A stretch of 64,000 bases of DNA from Myxococcus sp. RHSTA-1-4 (GTDB taxonomy: Bacteria; Myxococcota; Myxococcia; Myxococcales; Myxococcaceae), in NCBI RefSeq assembly GCF_020037125.1, contig NZ_JAIQDG010000046.1, positions 1-64,000 on the forward strand. The letters are read 5' to 3'. The notes beneath the pieces are model-generated. The model was not told where the DNA came from, searched no databases, and saw only the letters and a list, made by a program, of their open reading frames with translations. Positions 43,490 through 51,799 of this stretch are shown piece after piece (the stretch's first letter is position 1; every line of letters begins with the position of its first letter). The translations under genes were made by a program, and so were the position numbers.

Positions 43490-43882
43490 TCACATCCGCT
43501 CGGGCTCGATGATGCCCGCGAACGGCTCCCAGCTGTCTTCCATGGTGACGTAGTCGTCGGTGAGCTCCTCGCCCTCCGCGATGTCCCGGAGCGCGAGCGT
43601 GTACTGCCGCGTCGGGTCGTTGCCACAGTTCGGCTTGGGCGAGTGGTTCATGAAGCGCGCGTGGTCCCCACACAGCACCAGCGTGCCCCGGTCGCTGTAG
43701 GCGTAGCGGGACAGGAACGTCTTCATCATCTCCGGCATCCGCGACACCTCTTCCGGGGTGAAGCGCTGGTCCACTGGCGGGTCGAAACCCCAGACCACCG
43801 TGCCCTTCGAAATGGGCTGACCCGCGAACAAGCCGATGCCATGGATGCCGGACTGCGCGATGTACGTCTTCACACGCAACAT
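43490..43882 (-). CDS. SET-domain protein
   Basis: 130-aa protein consisting of little more than a SET domain. N-terminal 'SGIHGIGLFAGQPISKGTVVW', in part 'GIGLFA', is the cofactor-binding start of the fold. 'ARFMNHSPKPNC' matches the NHS/C motif, and 'EGEELTDDYVTM' matches the catalytic 'GEELTxDY' block. These motifs bind S-adenosylmethionine and provide the catalytic Tyr. Family members methylate lysines, and bacterial ones are rare and mostly uncharacterised. There are no Pre-SET or Post-SET cysteine clusters. The ATG at 43882 is preferred over the frame to 44023 because the domain begins there, with GAGGACAC upstream. The substrate is unknown. Confidence 0.87.
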   Translation of the reverse strand: MLRVKTYIAQSGIHGIGLFAGQPISKGTVVWGFDPPVDQRFTPEEVSRMPEMMKTFLSRYAYSDRGTLVLCGDHARFMNHSPKPNCGNDPTRQYTLALRDIAEGEELTDDYVTMEDSWEPFAGIIEPERM

Positions 43883-44100
43883 AGGGAGTAGGTGTCCTCG
43901 GCCGTAGGGTCCCGAGACTCCGGCATCTTCCGACCCACGGGCTCCGTGCACGAGGTATTTACGCCGGGCCCGGGACGGAAGGCCATTTCCGCACACTCGA
44001 CGAGGGGCCGGCGCCAGGGACACCTTGCCCGGACCGGCGACCGGCTCCCGCCAGCACCAGGCCCTCAGGTGGGGCTGGACTGGGAGAGGCGGCGCGGCGC

Positions 44101-44427
44101 TCAGTGCGTGGAGGGCGGTAACGAGGCGGGAGGTGGCACGTCGCGGATGCGTGCGTCGCCCGACCGCTTCTCCAGCACGTCGAGCGCGACGTCCACCGTC
44201 TTGCCGACCACGCGGTTCGCCAGCCGGACCATCGCGTAGGAGCTCGACAGGGCCAGGTCATGGAGCGCGTGGATGCGGCGCACGGGAGCGTCCAGCGGCC
44301 GTATCTTCCGCAGCAGCCGGAAGGGCACCGCCGCGGTGCGCCTGTGGACTCCCTCGACGGCCGTCGCGCCATGGTCCACCACGTCCTGCACCAGGGCCTT
44401 CAGCCCGCGCCAGCGCTTCATCTTCAT
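44101..44427 (-). CDS. Small helical protein coupled to an alpha/beta hydrolase
   Basis: 108-aa basic, predicted all-helical protein of unknown function ('GLKALVQDVVDHGATAVE', 'IRPLDAPVRRIHALHDLA', 'VVGKTVDVALDVLEKRSG'). It has a phasin-like heptad feel but no family I can name. Its start ATG overlaps the hydrolase stop (ATGA at 44424-44427), so the two are translationally coupled and the protein probably works with, or is stoichiometric to, the hydrolase. No signal peptide is seen. A longer frame reaching 44913 exists, but it is antiparallel noise over the hydrolase gene. Confidence 0.7.
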   Translation of the reverse strand: MKMKRWRGLKALVQDVVDHGATAVEGVHRRTAAVPFRLLRKIRPLDAPVRRIHALHDLALSSSYAMVRLANRVVGKTVDVALDVLEKRSGDARIRDVPPPASLPPSTH

Positions 44428-45431
44428 GGAGACGCCTCCTCGAACCAGGCCCGGAGCCGGGCGTAGACCTGGGCATCGTGCGCCAGCGCGACATGGTGGG
44501 TGCCGGTGACCACCTGCACATTCCCTGGCGGGACGAGGAGGCCGTGGCCCGCGCCCCCTGCCCTGCCCGCGGCGCTCGCCATGGGGACCACTCCGTCCCC
44601 GAACAGCACGGAGAGCAGGTGCCGCTCCTCGGCGGCCAGCGTGCCCACGAGCAGGTGGTGCGAGATGCCGGGGCGCAGTGGGATGGGATGACCGCGACTC
44701 TGGAGGGGCACGCCCAGGTCCTTCACGCCACTGCTGCGCAGGTCCGCCACGTCCGCGATGAGCTGCGTGTACGCATTGGGAATGCCGCGCAGCACCCTCG
44801 AGACGGCACGGCCCATCCGCTCCAGCGGGCTGCCCATGTGCGGCACGCCGATGTAGACGGCGCGGCGTACGCGGGACAGCCACGCGTGGCCCGCCTCCGC
44901 GGCCACATGGCACGCGCTGCGCACCACGAGCCCGCCCATGCTGTAGCCCACCAGGACGAGCTCCTCGACGGGCACCGGAAACGCGGCGACGAGTTCCTCC
45001 AGCAGCCGCGCCAGGGACTCACCGTTGCCGGAGATGTGCAGCCCCGTGTTGTAGCGGAGGTAGAGCGGCGTGAAGCCGTGGTCGCGCTCCAGCAGCGAGC
45101 CATAGGTCACCGTCGGCTCGCCAGGGAAGGACCAGACGGCCTCGGTGACGGCCAGCCCGTGGACCCAGAGCGCCAGCCGTCCCCGAGAGTGGGGATACGC
45201 CCGCTTGAGCGACTCGCGGTCGAGCCGGAGCGGGCGCCCGTCGAGGAAGAGCTCCATGGGCGTGGCCAGCCCGTTGTCCCGGCGGTGGAGGTAGTCACCC
45301 ACCACGCCGTTGAGGACGCCGATGGCGAACTCCAGCCGGCCGCCGCCCGCACGCGGCGGTGGGCCGGCGTCGGCCGGGGAACTCACCAGAGGAACCGCCG
45401 CGCTTTCCGGCACGGAGGCCGGGACATCCAT
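44424..45431 (-). CDS. Alpha/beta hydrolase (lipase/esterase-like)
   Basis: 335-aa alpha/beta hydrolase from the chosen ATG. The nucleophile elbow is 'LVGYSMGGLV' (G-Y-S-M-G-G), the oxyanion strand is 'LALWVHGLAVTEAVW', and 'YNTGLHISGNGESLARLLEELV' is typical of esterases that act like PGAP1/triacylglycerol lipases. The acid and histidine are probably 'GDGVVPMASA' and 'VTGTHHVALAHD'. There is no signal peptide; the first ~45 residues are Pro/Ala-rich. The start is uncertain: a GTG at 45476 extends the protein by 15 residues, and neither start has a good Shine-Dalgarno sequence. It precedes the coupled small gene. The substrate is unknown. Confidence 0.85.
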   Translation of the reverse strand: MDVPASVPESAAVPLVSSPADAGPPPRAGGGRLEFAIGVLNGVVGDYLHRRDNGLATPMELFLDGRPLRLDRESLKRAYPHSRGRLALWVHGLAVTEAVWSFPGEPTVTYGSLLERDHGFTPLYLRYNTGLHISGNGESLARLLEELVAAFPVPVEELVLVGYSMGGLVVRSACHVAAEAGHAWLSRVRRAVYIGVPHMGSPLERMGRAVSRVLRGIPNAYTQLIADVADLRSSGVKDLGVPLQSRGHPIPLRPGISHHLLVGTLAAEERHLLSVLFGDGVVPMASAAGRAGGAGHGLLVPPGNVQVVTGTHHVALAHDAQVYARLRAWFEEASP

Positions 45432-45520
45432 CACTTCAAGTGGGGGCAAGGGGGCCTCGTGGCCAGACCCTGACACAGCGCATCATGAATCACCAGGGCA
45501 GCCCCCGAAGCAAGCCCCTG

Positions 45521-48500
45521 TCACCTCGCCTCCAGCTTCCAGAGATTGTCCGTCCGCTCCAGCTCGATGCGGCGAAGGTACGGGTCCACGCCGACGTAGG
45601 CGGGCCGCGCGTTCACGATGACGGACACCTCGGCCGGCGCGCCCGTGAAGCGGTGCTTCGCCGAGTACAGCGCGGGTTCGCCCTCCGTGCGCCCGGTGAA
45701 CACGGCGACGTCCAGCTCCTCGTCGAGGTCCAGCGCGACGTCCTCGCCACCGCGCCGGGCCGTCTTCGCGGCGGCAATCCGGGCCGTCACACGGTAGCGG
45801 CCATCGGGCAGCGGCTCATACGACGCCGACTCCACCTTCAAGTCGTAGAGCACGACCTCCTTCAGCCACTGGTCGATGAGCCCACGGTGCGCCTCGGAGT
45901 CCTCGGCGTGCAGCGCGGCCAGCAGGTCGCGCGTCGTGGGTGGCGCGCTGGGATATGCGCGCTCCCGCACGAGCCGGCGCAGCGCCCGGCTCATCGCCGC
46001 CTCGCCCAGGAGGTCTCGCAGGGCGTTCATCACCAAGGCGCCCTTCCCGTAGTACAGGTACGACTGGTCCCTCGCCGCGGAGAGCGGCGGCTCCACCTCG
46101 GACTCCGAGGCCCTGCCCGTCAGATAGCGCTCCAGGTCGTAGGACAGCACCTTCCGGACGTGCGCCTCCCCATGCAGGGACTTCAGGACGAGCTGCTCGG
46201 AGTACTTCGCCAGCGACTCGTTCAGTGTCGTGGCACCCGGTCCGTCCGCCGGGTCCACCTGGTGGCCCCACCACTGGTGCGCCACCTCGTGCGCGATACG
46301 CCGGGTGACGAGGTCCACGTCCTCCGGGTTGCGCGTGTCCGCCAGGAAGCCGCGATGCTCCGGGTAGTAGATGGTGTTCGACAGCGCCAGCGCGCCGAAG
46401 CCCCAGGTGGAGGGAATCTCCACGATGCGCAGTTGCTCGTGCGGGTATGGACCGAACGCCTCGCCGAAGACGTCCAGCGAGCGCGTCGCCGCGGTCATCA
46501 TCCGGCCAACGTTCTGCCCGTGCCCGGGGTGGTAATACACCTCCACGTCGATGCCCTGGTGCCGGACCTTCTCCACCGCATACCGGGCCGACACGATGGC
46601 GAACCAGTTGAGCATCGGCCGGTCCATGACGTAGCGGAAGTAACGCCGGCCGCCCTCCCGCCACTCCCTCCGCAGGACCCCCGGCGCCACGGCGAGCTGG
46701 TCGTCCGACGTGGAGAGCGTCGTGTCGAGGGTGATCCACTCCCGCGCGCGACCGTTCCCCGGGGAAACGCCCGGCTCCTCCCAGGCCAGCTCCGCGTCCT
46801 CCACCTCGGGAAGGCCCCGCTTGCGCCGCTCACGCGCGTCGCGCAGCTCATAGGTCTTCCGGTAGCCGATGCTCGGGAACACCTCCACGTTGGTGATGAA
46901 CGAGCCATTCCCTGCGATGGAGGAGTCGATGTCCTGCGTCTCGACGCCACGCCGCGCCACCGCGAGGTCGAAGGTCAGCTCGGCCCGTGCTCCGGGTGGC
47001 AGGGGCTGCTCCAACCGGAACTCGTACATCCCGAAGCGCGCATCGTGCGAGCGCTGCGCCGCGCCCGGCAGCTTCAGCTCGACCCGCGTCACGTCACGGC
47101 GCACGGCGACCCAGACGGTTTCAATGGGCTCCGCCGTCCGGTTCTCCATCCGGTAGGTGCCGGACACCTGGTAGCGCCGCTCCTCGGGAAAGAGGGCGAC
47201 GTCGGCCTTCACCGCGACGACGCTCGGCTGCGCCAGCGTCTCGTACCGCTTGTAGGTCTTCTCGTAGTCCGCCTTCCAGTCCGCGAGCTGCTCGCGCGTC
47301 TCGTAGGTGTTCAGCACGTTCGTGCCGTGGAAGATGAAACCACCCGTCACCGAGAACACCCCCAGGCAGGCCGCCGCCCCCACCTGCCCGCGCCTCCCCC
47401 ACTGCCGGGGCAACGCCACGAGCCGGGCCCTCGGCGAGGGGCTCACGCCGCGCCGCCACAGTCCCCAGGTGACGAGCACCAGGAACGCGGCGAACGCCCC
47501 CCAGTACGCCATGAAAGCGGAGAAGGACCCGAGCGCGGCCCCGAAGCCATTCATGTCCGAGTGCACCACCGGGGGCCCACCCGCATACCGCAGCAGGCCG
47601 TGCTCCAACCCGAGCCGCGCGCCCTGCTGGACGACCAGGGCCACGAGCAGGCTCAGGAGCATTCCGACGTACCGGTTCGGACTCAGCGTCTGGACGAACA
47701 GCACGGCCACGGCGAACAGCACCAGCGGCAGCCCGGTGAAATACAGGAGCGACAGGTAGAGCCCCGGCTCCAGGTGGTGGTAGCCCCGCGTGAGCTGGTA
47801 CAGCACCGCGACGCCCATGGCCACGGCTGACAACAACACCGTCACCAGGGACAGCACCACCAGCTTGGACAGGTAGAACACGGCGCTGGAGGCCGGCGTC
47901 GCGTCGAGCACCGAGTCGATGCGGACCGCCCGCTCGCGCCAGACCAGCTCGGCACCGAAGTAGATGAGCGTCATGGTGCCGATGATGGACAGCGACTGCT
48001 GGAAGGCGGAGAGCAGCAGCCCCGTCGTGGGCCAGAGGTGGGTGCCGTACTCCACGCGGGTGGCGCCGGCGGCCACGTCCATGCCCACCATGAACACCCA
48101 GAGCGCCAGCAACGACAGGAAGGCCCCGCTCCTCAAGACGTAGCGCGACTCCAGCCGCACCGCTGACGCCAGCGCGGCCCAGGGCACGGCACCCGGGTGG
48201 TCCTGTCCCGCCATGGGGCGATACGAAGACGCCACGCGCGCCGGCTCCGCGGACTCGTCCCTGCCCGCCTTCGTTCCGGGCGACACGTGAAAGGAGAAGC
48301 GCCGGTAGACGAGCCCCAGCACCCCGGCCGAGACGCCCAGCCACAGGACGCGGTTCCAGAGGAAGTGGCCCTCCAGGGCGAGCAGGCGCGTGTTCCGCTC
48401 CTGCTCGGTCCAGTATCGCGTCTGCTCGAAGAACGCGGACAGGCCGAACGGGTCCAGCAGCGCGGCGCGCATCATCGTCTCGGGTGTCTGTGCCGCGGCG

Positions 48501-49093
48501 CCCGCCATCAGCGGCGAGTCCCCCAGCAGGGAGCCCACGAAGTACAGCGCATAGACGAAGACACCGCCCACGTAGCTGGCCAGCGTGCTGCGCGTCAGCA
48601 CCGAGATGGCGAACAGCAACGACGCCGCGAAGACCAGGTTGGGAAGCACCAGCGCCACGAGCGCCCAGAGGTAGCGGAGCACGTCCACGCTCCCGAGCCG
48701 CTCCGGGTCCACCGCCACCACCAATGGCGCCAGCATCAACCCCACCGCCGCGGCGCAGAACACCGTGAGCGCCGCGAGCAGCGCCCCCGCGAACCTCCCG
48801 AACAGGTACGTCCGCTTGCGGATGGACGTCGCGAAGACGAGCTCCTCCATCCGGTGCTCGGTGTCCCGCAACGCCGCGTTGGCGCAGAAGGAGGTGAGCA
48901 TGAAGATGGCGAGCAGCGACAGCAGCCCCAGCGACTGCATGACAACGTACGGCGAGTTGACATGGATGTTGTCCGGGCCGTAGCCGGTGCTCACGAACAC
49001 GAAGCCCATCAGCAGGCAGACGGCCAGGGCCACGTAGAAGGAAGCCTGGCGCGTCTGGTAGCGCCACTCGAAGCGAAGGAACTCGCCGAGCAT
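45521..49093 (-). CDS. ABC-2 permease fused to M1 aminopeptidase
   Basis: 1190-aa membrane protein. The N-terminal half is two ABC-2 permease-like blocks with roughly a dozen transmembrane helices (first helix 'FYVALAVCLLMGFVFVSTGY'; 'DTEHRMEELVFATSIRKRTYLFGRF' is the amphipathic motif, cited in part). The C-terminal ~560 residues are an M1 zinc aminopeptidase domain, with catalytic 'HEVAHQWWGHQV' at about 935-946 and the second zinc ligand Glu in 'NESLAKYSE'. The GAMEN-like exopeptidase strand is 'FGALALSNTIYY', with the usual MEN replaced. The start at 49093 (AGAGGTGA upstream) is 4 bp after the ATPase stop, so the pair is an operon. Such permease-peptidase fusions are known in Bacteroidetes and proteobacteria. 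The substrate is unproven. Confidence 0.9.
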   Translation of the reverse strand: MLGEFLRFEWRYQTRQASFYVALAVCLLMGFVFVSTGYGPDNIHVNSPYVVMQSLGLLSLLAIFMLTSFCANAALRDTEHRMEELVFATSIRKRTYLFGRFAGALLAALTVFCAAAVGLMLAPLVVAVDPERLGSVDVLRYLWALVALVLPNLVFAASLLFAISVLTRSTLASYVGGVFVYALYFVGSLLGDSPLMAGAAAQTPETMMRAALLDPFGLSAFFEQTRYWTEQERNTRLLALEGHFLWNRVLWLGVSAGVLGLVYRRFSFHVSPGTKAGRDESAEPARVASSYRPMAGQDHPGAVPWAALASAVRLESRYVLRSGAFLSLLALWVFMVGMDVAAGATRVEYGTHLWPTTGLLLSAFQQSLSIIGTMTLIYFGAELVWRERAVRIDSVLDATPASSAVFYLSKLVVLSLVTVLLSAVAMGVAVLYQLTRGYHHLEPGLYLSLLYFTGLPLVLFAVAVLFVQTLSPNRYVGMLLSLLVALVVQQGARLGLEHGLLRYAGGPPVVHSDMNGFGAALGSFSAFMAYWGAFAAFLVLVTWGLWRRGVSPSPRARLVALPRQWGRRGQVGAAACLGVFSVTGGFIFHGTNVLNTYETREQLADWKADYEKTYKRYETLAQPSVVAVKADVALFPEERRYQVSGTYRMENRTAEPIETVWVAVRRDVTRVELKLPGAAQRSHDARFGMYEFRLEQPLPPGARAELTFDLAVARRGVETQDIDSSIAGNGSFITNVEVFPSIGYRKTYELRDARERRKRGLPEVEDAELAWEEPGVSPGNGRAREWITLDTTLSTSDDQLAVAPGVLRREWREGGRRYFRYVMDRPMLNWFAIVSARYAVEKVRHQGIDVEVYYHPGHGQNVGRMMTAATRSLDVFGEAFGPYPHEQLRIVEIPSTWGFGALALSNTIYYPEHRGFLADTRNPEDVDLVTRRIAHEVAHQWWGHQVDPADGPGATTLNESLAKYSEQLVLKSLHGEAHVRKVLSYDLERYLTGRASESEVEPPLSAARDQSYLYYGKGALVMNALRDLLGEAAMSRALRRLVRERAYPSAPPTTRDLLAALHAEDSEAHRGLIDQWLKEVVLYDLKVESASYEPLPDGRYRVTARIAAAKTARRGGEDVALDLDEELDVAVFTGRTEGEPALYSAKHRFTGAPAEVSVIVNARPAYVGVDPYLRRIELERTDNLWKLEAR

Positions 49094-49097
49094 GGTG

Positions 49098-49964
49098 TCA
49101 CCTCTGGAGGAGGGCTGCGAAGTAGACGTCCTCAAGGTCCGGCGCCACGACGTCGAACCCGGGCCCCGGCGGCCCCTCCGACAGCACGCGGAGCACCGTC
49201 CTCCTCCCGGAGAGCTGCGTGGAGAGCACGGCCAGGGACTCGCGGTGGCGGGCCACCTCGTGCTTCTCCACCGTCTTCCGCCACACTCGCCCGGCCAGCT
49301 CCGCGACCAGCGTCTCCGGGGCCCCCTCCCTCAGCACCCGCCCCTCCGACAGGATGGCCATCCTCGGGCACAGGTGGCGCACGTCCTCGACGATGTGCGT
49401 CGACAGCAGCACGACGACGTTCTCCCCCACCTCCGCGAGGAGGTTGTGGAACCGGTTGCGCTCCTCCGGGTCCAGCCCCGCCGTGGGCTCGTCGACGATG
49501 AGCATCCGTGGGTCTCCCAGCAGGGCCTGGGCGATGCCGAAGCGCTGCCGCATTCCTCCCGAGAAGCCGCTCACGGCCTTCTTGCGGTGCGCGTGGAGGT
49601 TCGTCTGGTGCAGCAGCGCGTCCACCTGCTCCGCGCGCTGGCGCCGGTTCGTCAGGCCCTTGAGCACGGCCAGGTGGTCCAGCAACTCCACCGCCGAGAC
49701 GCCGGGGTACACGCCGAAATCCTGTGGCAGGTACCCCAGGCGCTGGCGGTGGGCGCGCGGGTCCGCGAGCACGTCGGCGCCGTCGAAGGTGAGCTGCCCC
49801 GCGTCAGGCTCCTGGAGCGTGGCGAGGATGCGCATGAGCGTGGACTTGCCCGCTCCGTTCGGCCCGAGCAGCCCGAAGAGGCCCCGCTCGATGGTCAGGT
49901 CGATGCAGTGGAGTGCCCTCACCCCGTTGGGGTAGGTCTTCGTGACGCCGGAGATGCGCAGCAT
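49098..49964 (-). CDS. ABC transporter ATP-binding protein (partner of permease-peptidase)
   Basis: 288-aa ATPase with Walker A 'GPNGAGKST', Q-loop 'YLPQDFGVYPGVS', signature 'SGFSGGMRQR' (close to LSGGQ), Walker B 'MLIVDEPTAGLDP' and H-loop 'LLSTHIVEDV'. A C-terminal ~70-residue accessory region follows. It lies directly upstream of and in phase with the fused permease-peptidase gene and so forms its energising subunit. The start ATG at 49964 has no clear Shine-Dalgarno sequence. The open frame continues upstream to 50576, but that stretch overlaps the metallophosphoesterase gene out of frame and is not coding. Confidence 0.9.
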   Translation of the reverse strand: MLRISGVTKTYPNGVRALHCIDLTIERGLFGLLGPNGAGKSTLMRILATLQEPDAGQLTFDGADVLADPRAHRQRLGYLPQDFGVYPGVSAVELLDHLAVLKGLTNRRQRAEQVDALLHQTNLHAHRKKAVSGFSGGMRQRFGIAQALLGDPRMLIVDEPTAGLDPEERNRFHNLLAEVGENVVVLLSTHIVEDVRHLCPRMAILSEGRVLREGAPETLVAELAGRVWRKTVEKHEVARHRESLAVLSTQLSGRRTVLRVLSEGPPGPGFDVVAPDLEDVYFAALLQR

Positions 49965-50047
49965 GGGGGAACACGCCGGGAATGGGGTTGTCACCGGCGG
50001 TACGCACCGGCATGGCCCCCCATTGCATCCGCCCCCGCGATTCCCCC

Positions 50048-50782
50048 TCACACCTCCAGCAGGACGTAGCGCTGGTCCGGGGTGTGCCGGGCCAGCAGCG
50101 GCAGGGCCACGTTGTAGACGGGGATGCCGCTCTTGGTCTTCCCGTTGCGAGTGCCATGGTGCGCGTGCCCGTGGAACACGGCCTCCGCGCCATAGTGGTC
50201 GATGGGCATCGACAGCCGGCTCGTCCCGAGGAAGGGGCGAATCTCGATGTTCTCCCCGTCCAGCGTCTCCGGCACCGGGGCGTAGTGCATGATGACCACC
50301 TTCTTCTCCGTATCGAGGTGGCTCAGCGCGGCCTCCAGCTTGAGCGACTCGGTGACGGCCTCCTGCACGAAGGACTTCGTCTGTCCCTCGCCGAACGCCT
50401 GGAGCGTCGCGTTGCCGAAGCCTCCGCCGAAGCCCTTCACCCCCGCCACGCCCAGCACCTTCTCGAAGATGAAGTGGTCCCCGTCGAGGATGTGGACGCC
50501 CACCTTGGCCAGCTCGCCGCAGATCTCCCTGACCTGGTTGTGCTCGTAGTCGTGGTTGCCCAGCACCGCCGCGCACGGCACCCGCAGGGCGGACAGCTCC
50601 TCCGCGAGCACCTTGCCCTCGTCGAGCATCCCGCGGTCGGTGAGGTCACCGCACAGCACGAGCAGGTCCGCGGTGGCGTTCACCTGTTTGACGAGCTGGC
50701 GGAAGCGTCCGTGGTGGTCCTCGCGGCAGTGCAGGTCACCGACTGCCGCCAGCCGAATTTTCGAGCTCGGATCGCGCGCCAC
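50048..50782 (-). CDS. Metallophosphoesterase
   Basis: 244-aa calcineurin-like phosphoesterase. Metal-binding motifs in order: 'VGDLHCR' (D-x-H), 'LCGDLTDRG' (G-D), 'VLGNHDYE' (G-N-H-D), 'VIMHYAP' (H) and 'FHGHAHHG' (G-H-x-H). This complete set predicts two metal ions and hydrolysis of a phosphomono- or diester, perhaps a nucleotide. The start is a GTG at 50782 with GGGAG upstream. It overlaps the 3' end of the nucleotidyltransferase gene by 47 bp in another frame, so the two are probably co-transcribed. The substrate cannot be told from sequence. Confidence 0.9.
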   Translation of the reverse strand: MARDPSSKIRLAAVGDLHCREDHHGRFRQLVKQVNATADLLVLCGDLTDRGMLDEGKVLAEELSALRVPCAAVLGNHDYEHNQVREICGELAKVGVHILDGDHFIFEKVLGVAGVKGFGGGFGNATLQAFGEGQTKSFVQEAVTESLKLEAALSHLDTEKKVVIMHYAPVPETLDGENIEIRPFLGTSRLSMPIDHYGAEAVFHGHAHHGTRNGKTKSGIPVYNVALPLLARHTPDQRYVLLEV

Positions 50783-51593
50783 GCTCGTCTCCCTGCTTTC
50801 TGTCGTTCTCGTCCCAGGCCCGCCCGTCGCCGAAGCCCCAGTGGTGGATGTCCACGTGGTAGTTCACCCGCGAGATGAGGTTGCCGCGGCACAGCTTGTC
50901 CTCCCAGCAGCCCTCGCGGATGGAGTGCAGCGTGCGGCTCATCAGCTCCGCCATCACCCAGTCGGGGACGAGGTCCCGCTCGGACGGGTAGGCGAAGCGG
51001 AACATCATCACGTGGCTGAGCAGCACCTCCCAGTACCGGTCGAAGCGGCGCATCAGCCGGTCCCAGTCCATGGTGGGGCCCGCCTTCAGGAACAGGTGGT
51101 TGACGTCCGAGCCGTCATACCGCTCGCGCTCGTTGACGAACGCCTTGGACCAGATCATCTCCTCGGCGGGCGCCACGAGACACTCGTGCCCGAAGATGGT
51201 GGACGTGCGGGCGTGCTGGAACCACTCGTCGTCCACCACCGCCACGCCGTTGCCGGACGAGAAGATGAAGTCGACGAAGTACTCCCCCTTGTAGGCCTTG
51301 TAGAGCCACACCTCGTCCGCGCGCTCGGTCCTCCAGCCGTCCTTCTCCAGCACCTCGAGCGCTCGCAGCGCGTCCCGCTTGCGGGGGAAGAGGTCCAGGT
51401 CCTTCGTGTCCCGGTAGATGCCGGTATAGGTGGCGTACGCGTACGCACCGCCCACCACGAAGGGCACCCCCGCGTCGGCCAGCAGGCCAATGGCCCGGGC
51501 GCGGGCGTTGATTTCGTCCTGAGCGCGGTCGCGCTCGGCGAGCGCCGCATCCGTGCCCATCTCCCCGGGATGATTGGGGTGTCGCTTTTCCAT
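50736..51593 (-). CDS. Nucleotidyltransferase-fold protein
   Basis: 285-aa protein with a nucleotidyltransferase (Pol beta superfamily) signature. 'PFVVGGAYAYATYTG' is followed by 'RDTKDLDLFPR' (D-x-D metal ligands) and then 'VDFIFSSGNG', which gives the third acidic strand. 'FNDER'-type ends are absent, and a C-terminal helical half ('MRRFDRYWEVLLSHVMMFRFAYP') is specific to this subfamily. Proteins of this kind are usually annotated only as nucleotidyltransferase. The real start is taken as the ATG at 51593. A TACCTT box 6 nt before it suggests a leaderless start. The 47-bp overlap with the phosphoesterase gene suggests a linked role, possibly opposing reactions. That is speculation. Confidence 0.75.
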   Translation of the reverse strand: MEKRHPNHPGEMGTDAALAERDRAQDEINARARAIGLLADAGVPFVVGGAYAYATYTGIYRDTKDLDLFPRKRDALRALEVLEKDGWRTERADEVWLYKAYKGEYFVDFIFSSGNGVAVVDDEWFQHARTSTIFGHECLVAPAEEMIWSKAFVNERERYDGSDVNHLFLKAGPTMDWDRLMRRFDRYWEVLLSHVMMFRFAYPSERDLVPDWVMAELMSRTLHSIREGCWEDKLCRGNLISRVNYHVDIHHWGFGDGRAWDENDRKQGDERGARSELENSAGGSR

Positions 51594-51799
51594 GCGCGAA
51601 AGGTAGGGATGCCGGATTTCCGCCGTCCGAAGGCCGGGTGAAAATGCCTGGGGAGCGGACGGGCAGCCTCCAAGCCCTTGAATTTCCGAACATTTCCCCC
51701 TCCAGGCAGGCACCTTTTCTGTTTTCCGGCCGGGCTGTGTCCATTGGGGCGAACACGCTGCCGCACGGCCCTCCGGGCCGCCGGAAAGGAAGAAGGACC

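Noticed and set aside
49098..50576. A 492-codon minus frame extending the ABC ATPase upstream to 50576
   Set aside because: The extra N-terminus is Arg/Gly-rich noise lying out of frame over the metallophosphoesterase gene. The real ATPase begins at 49964.
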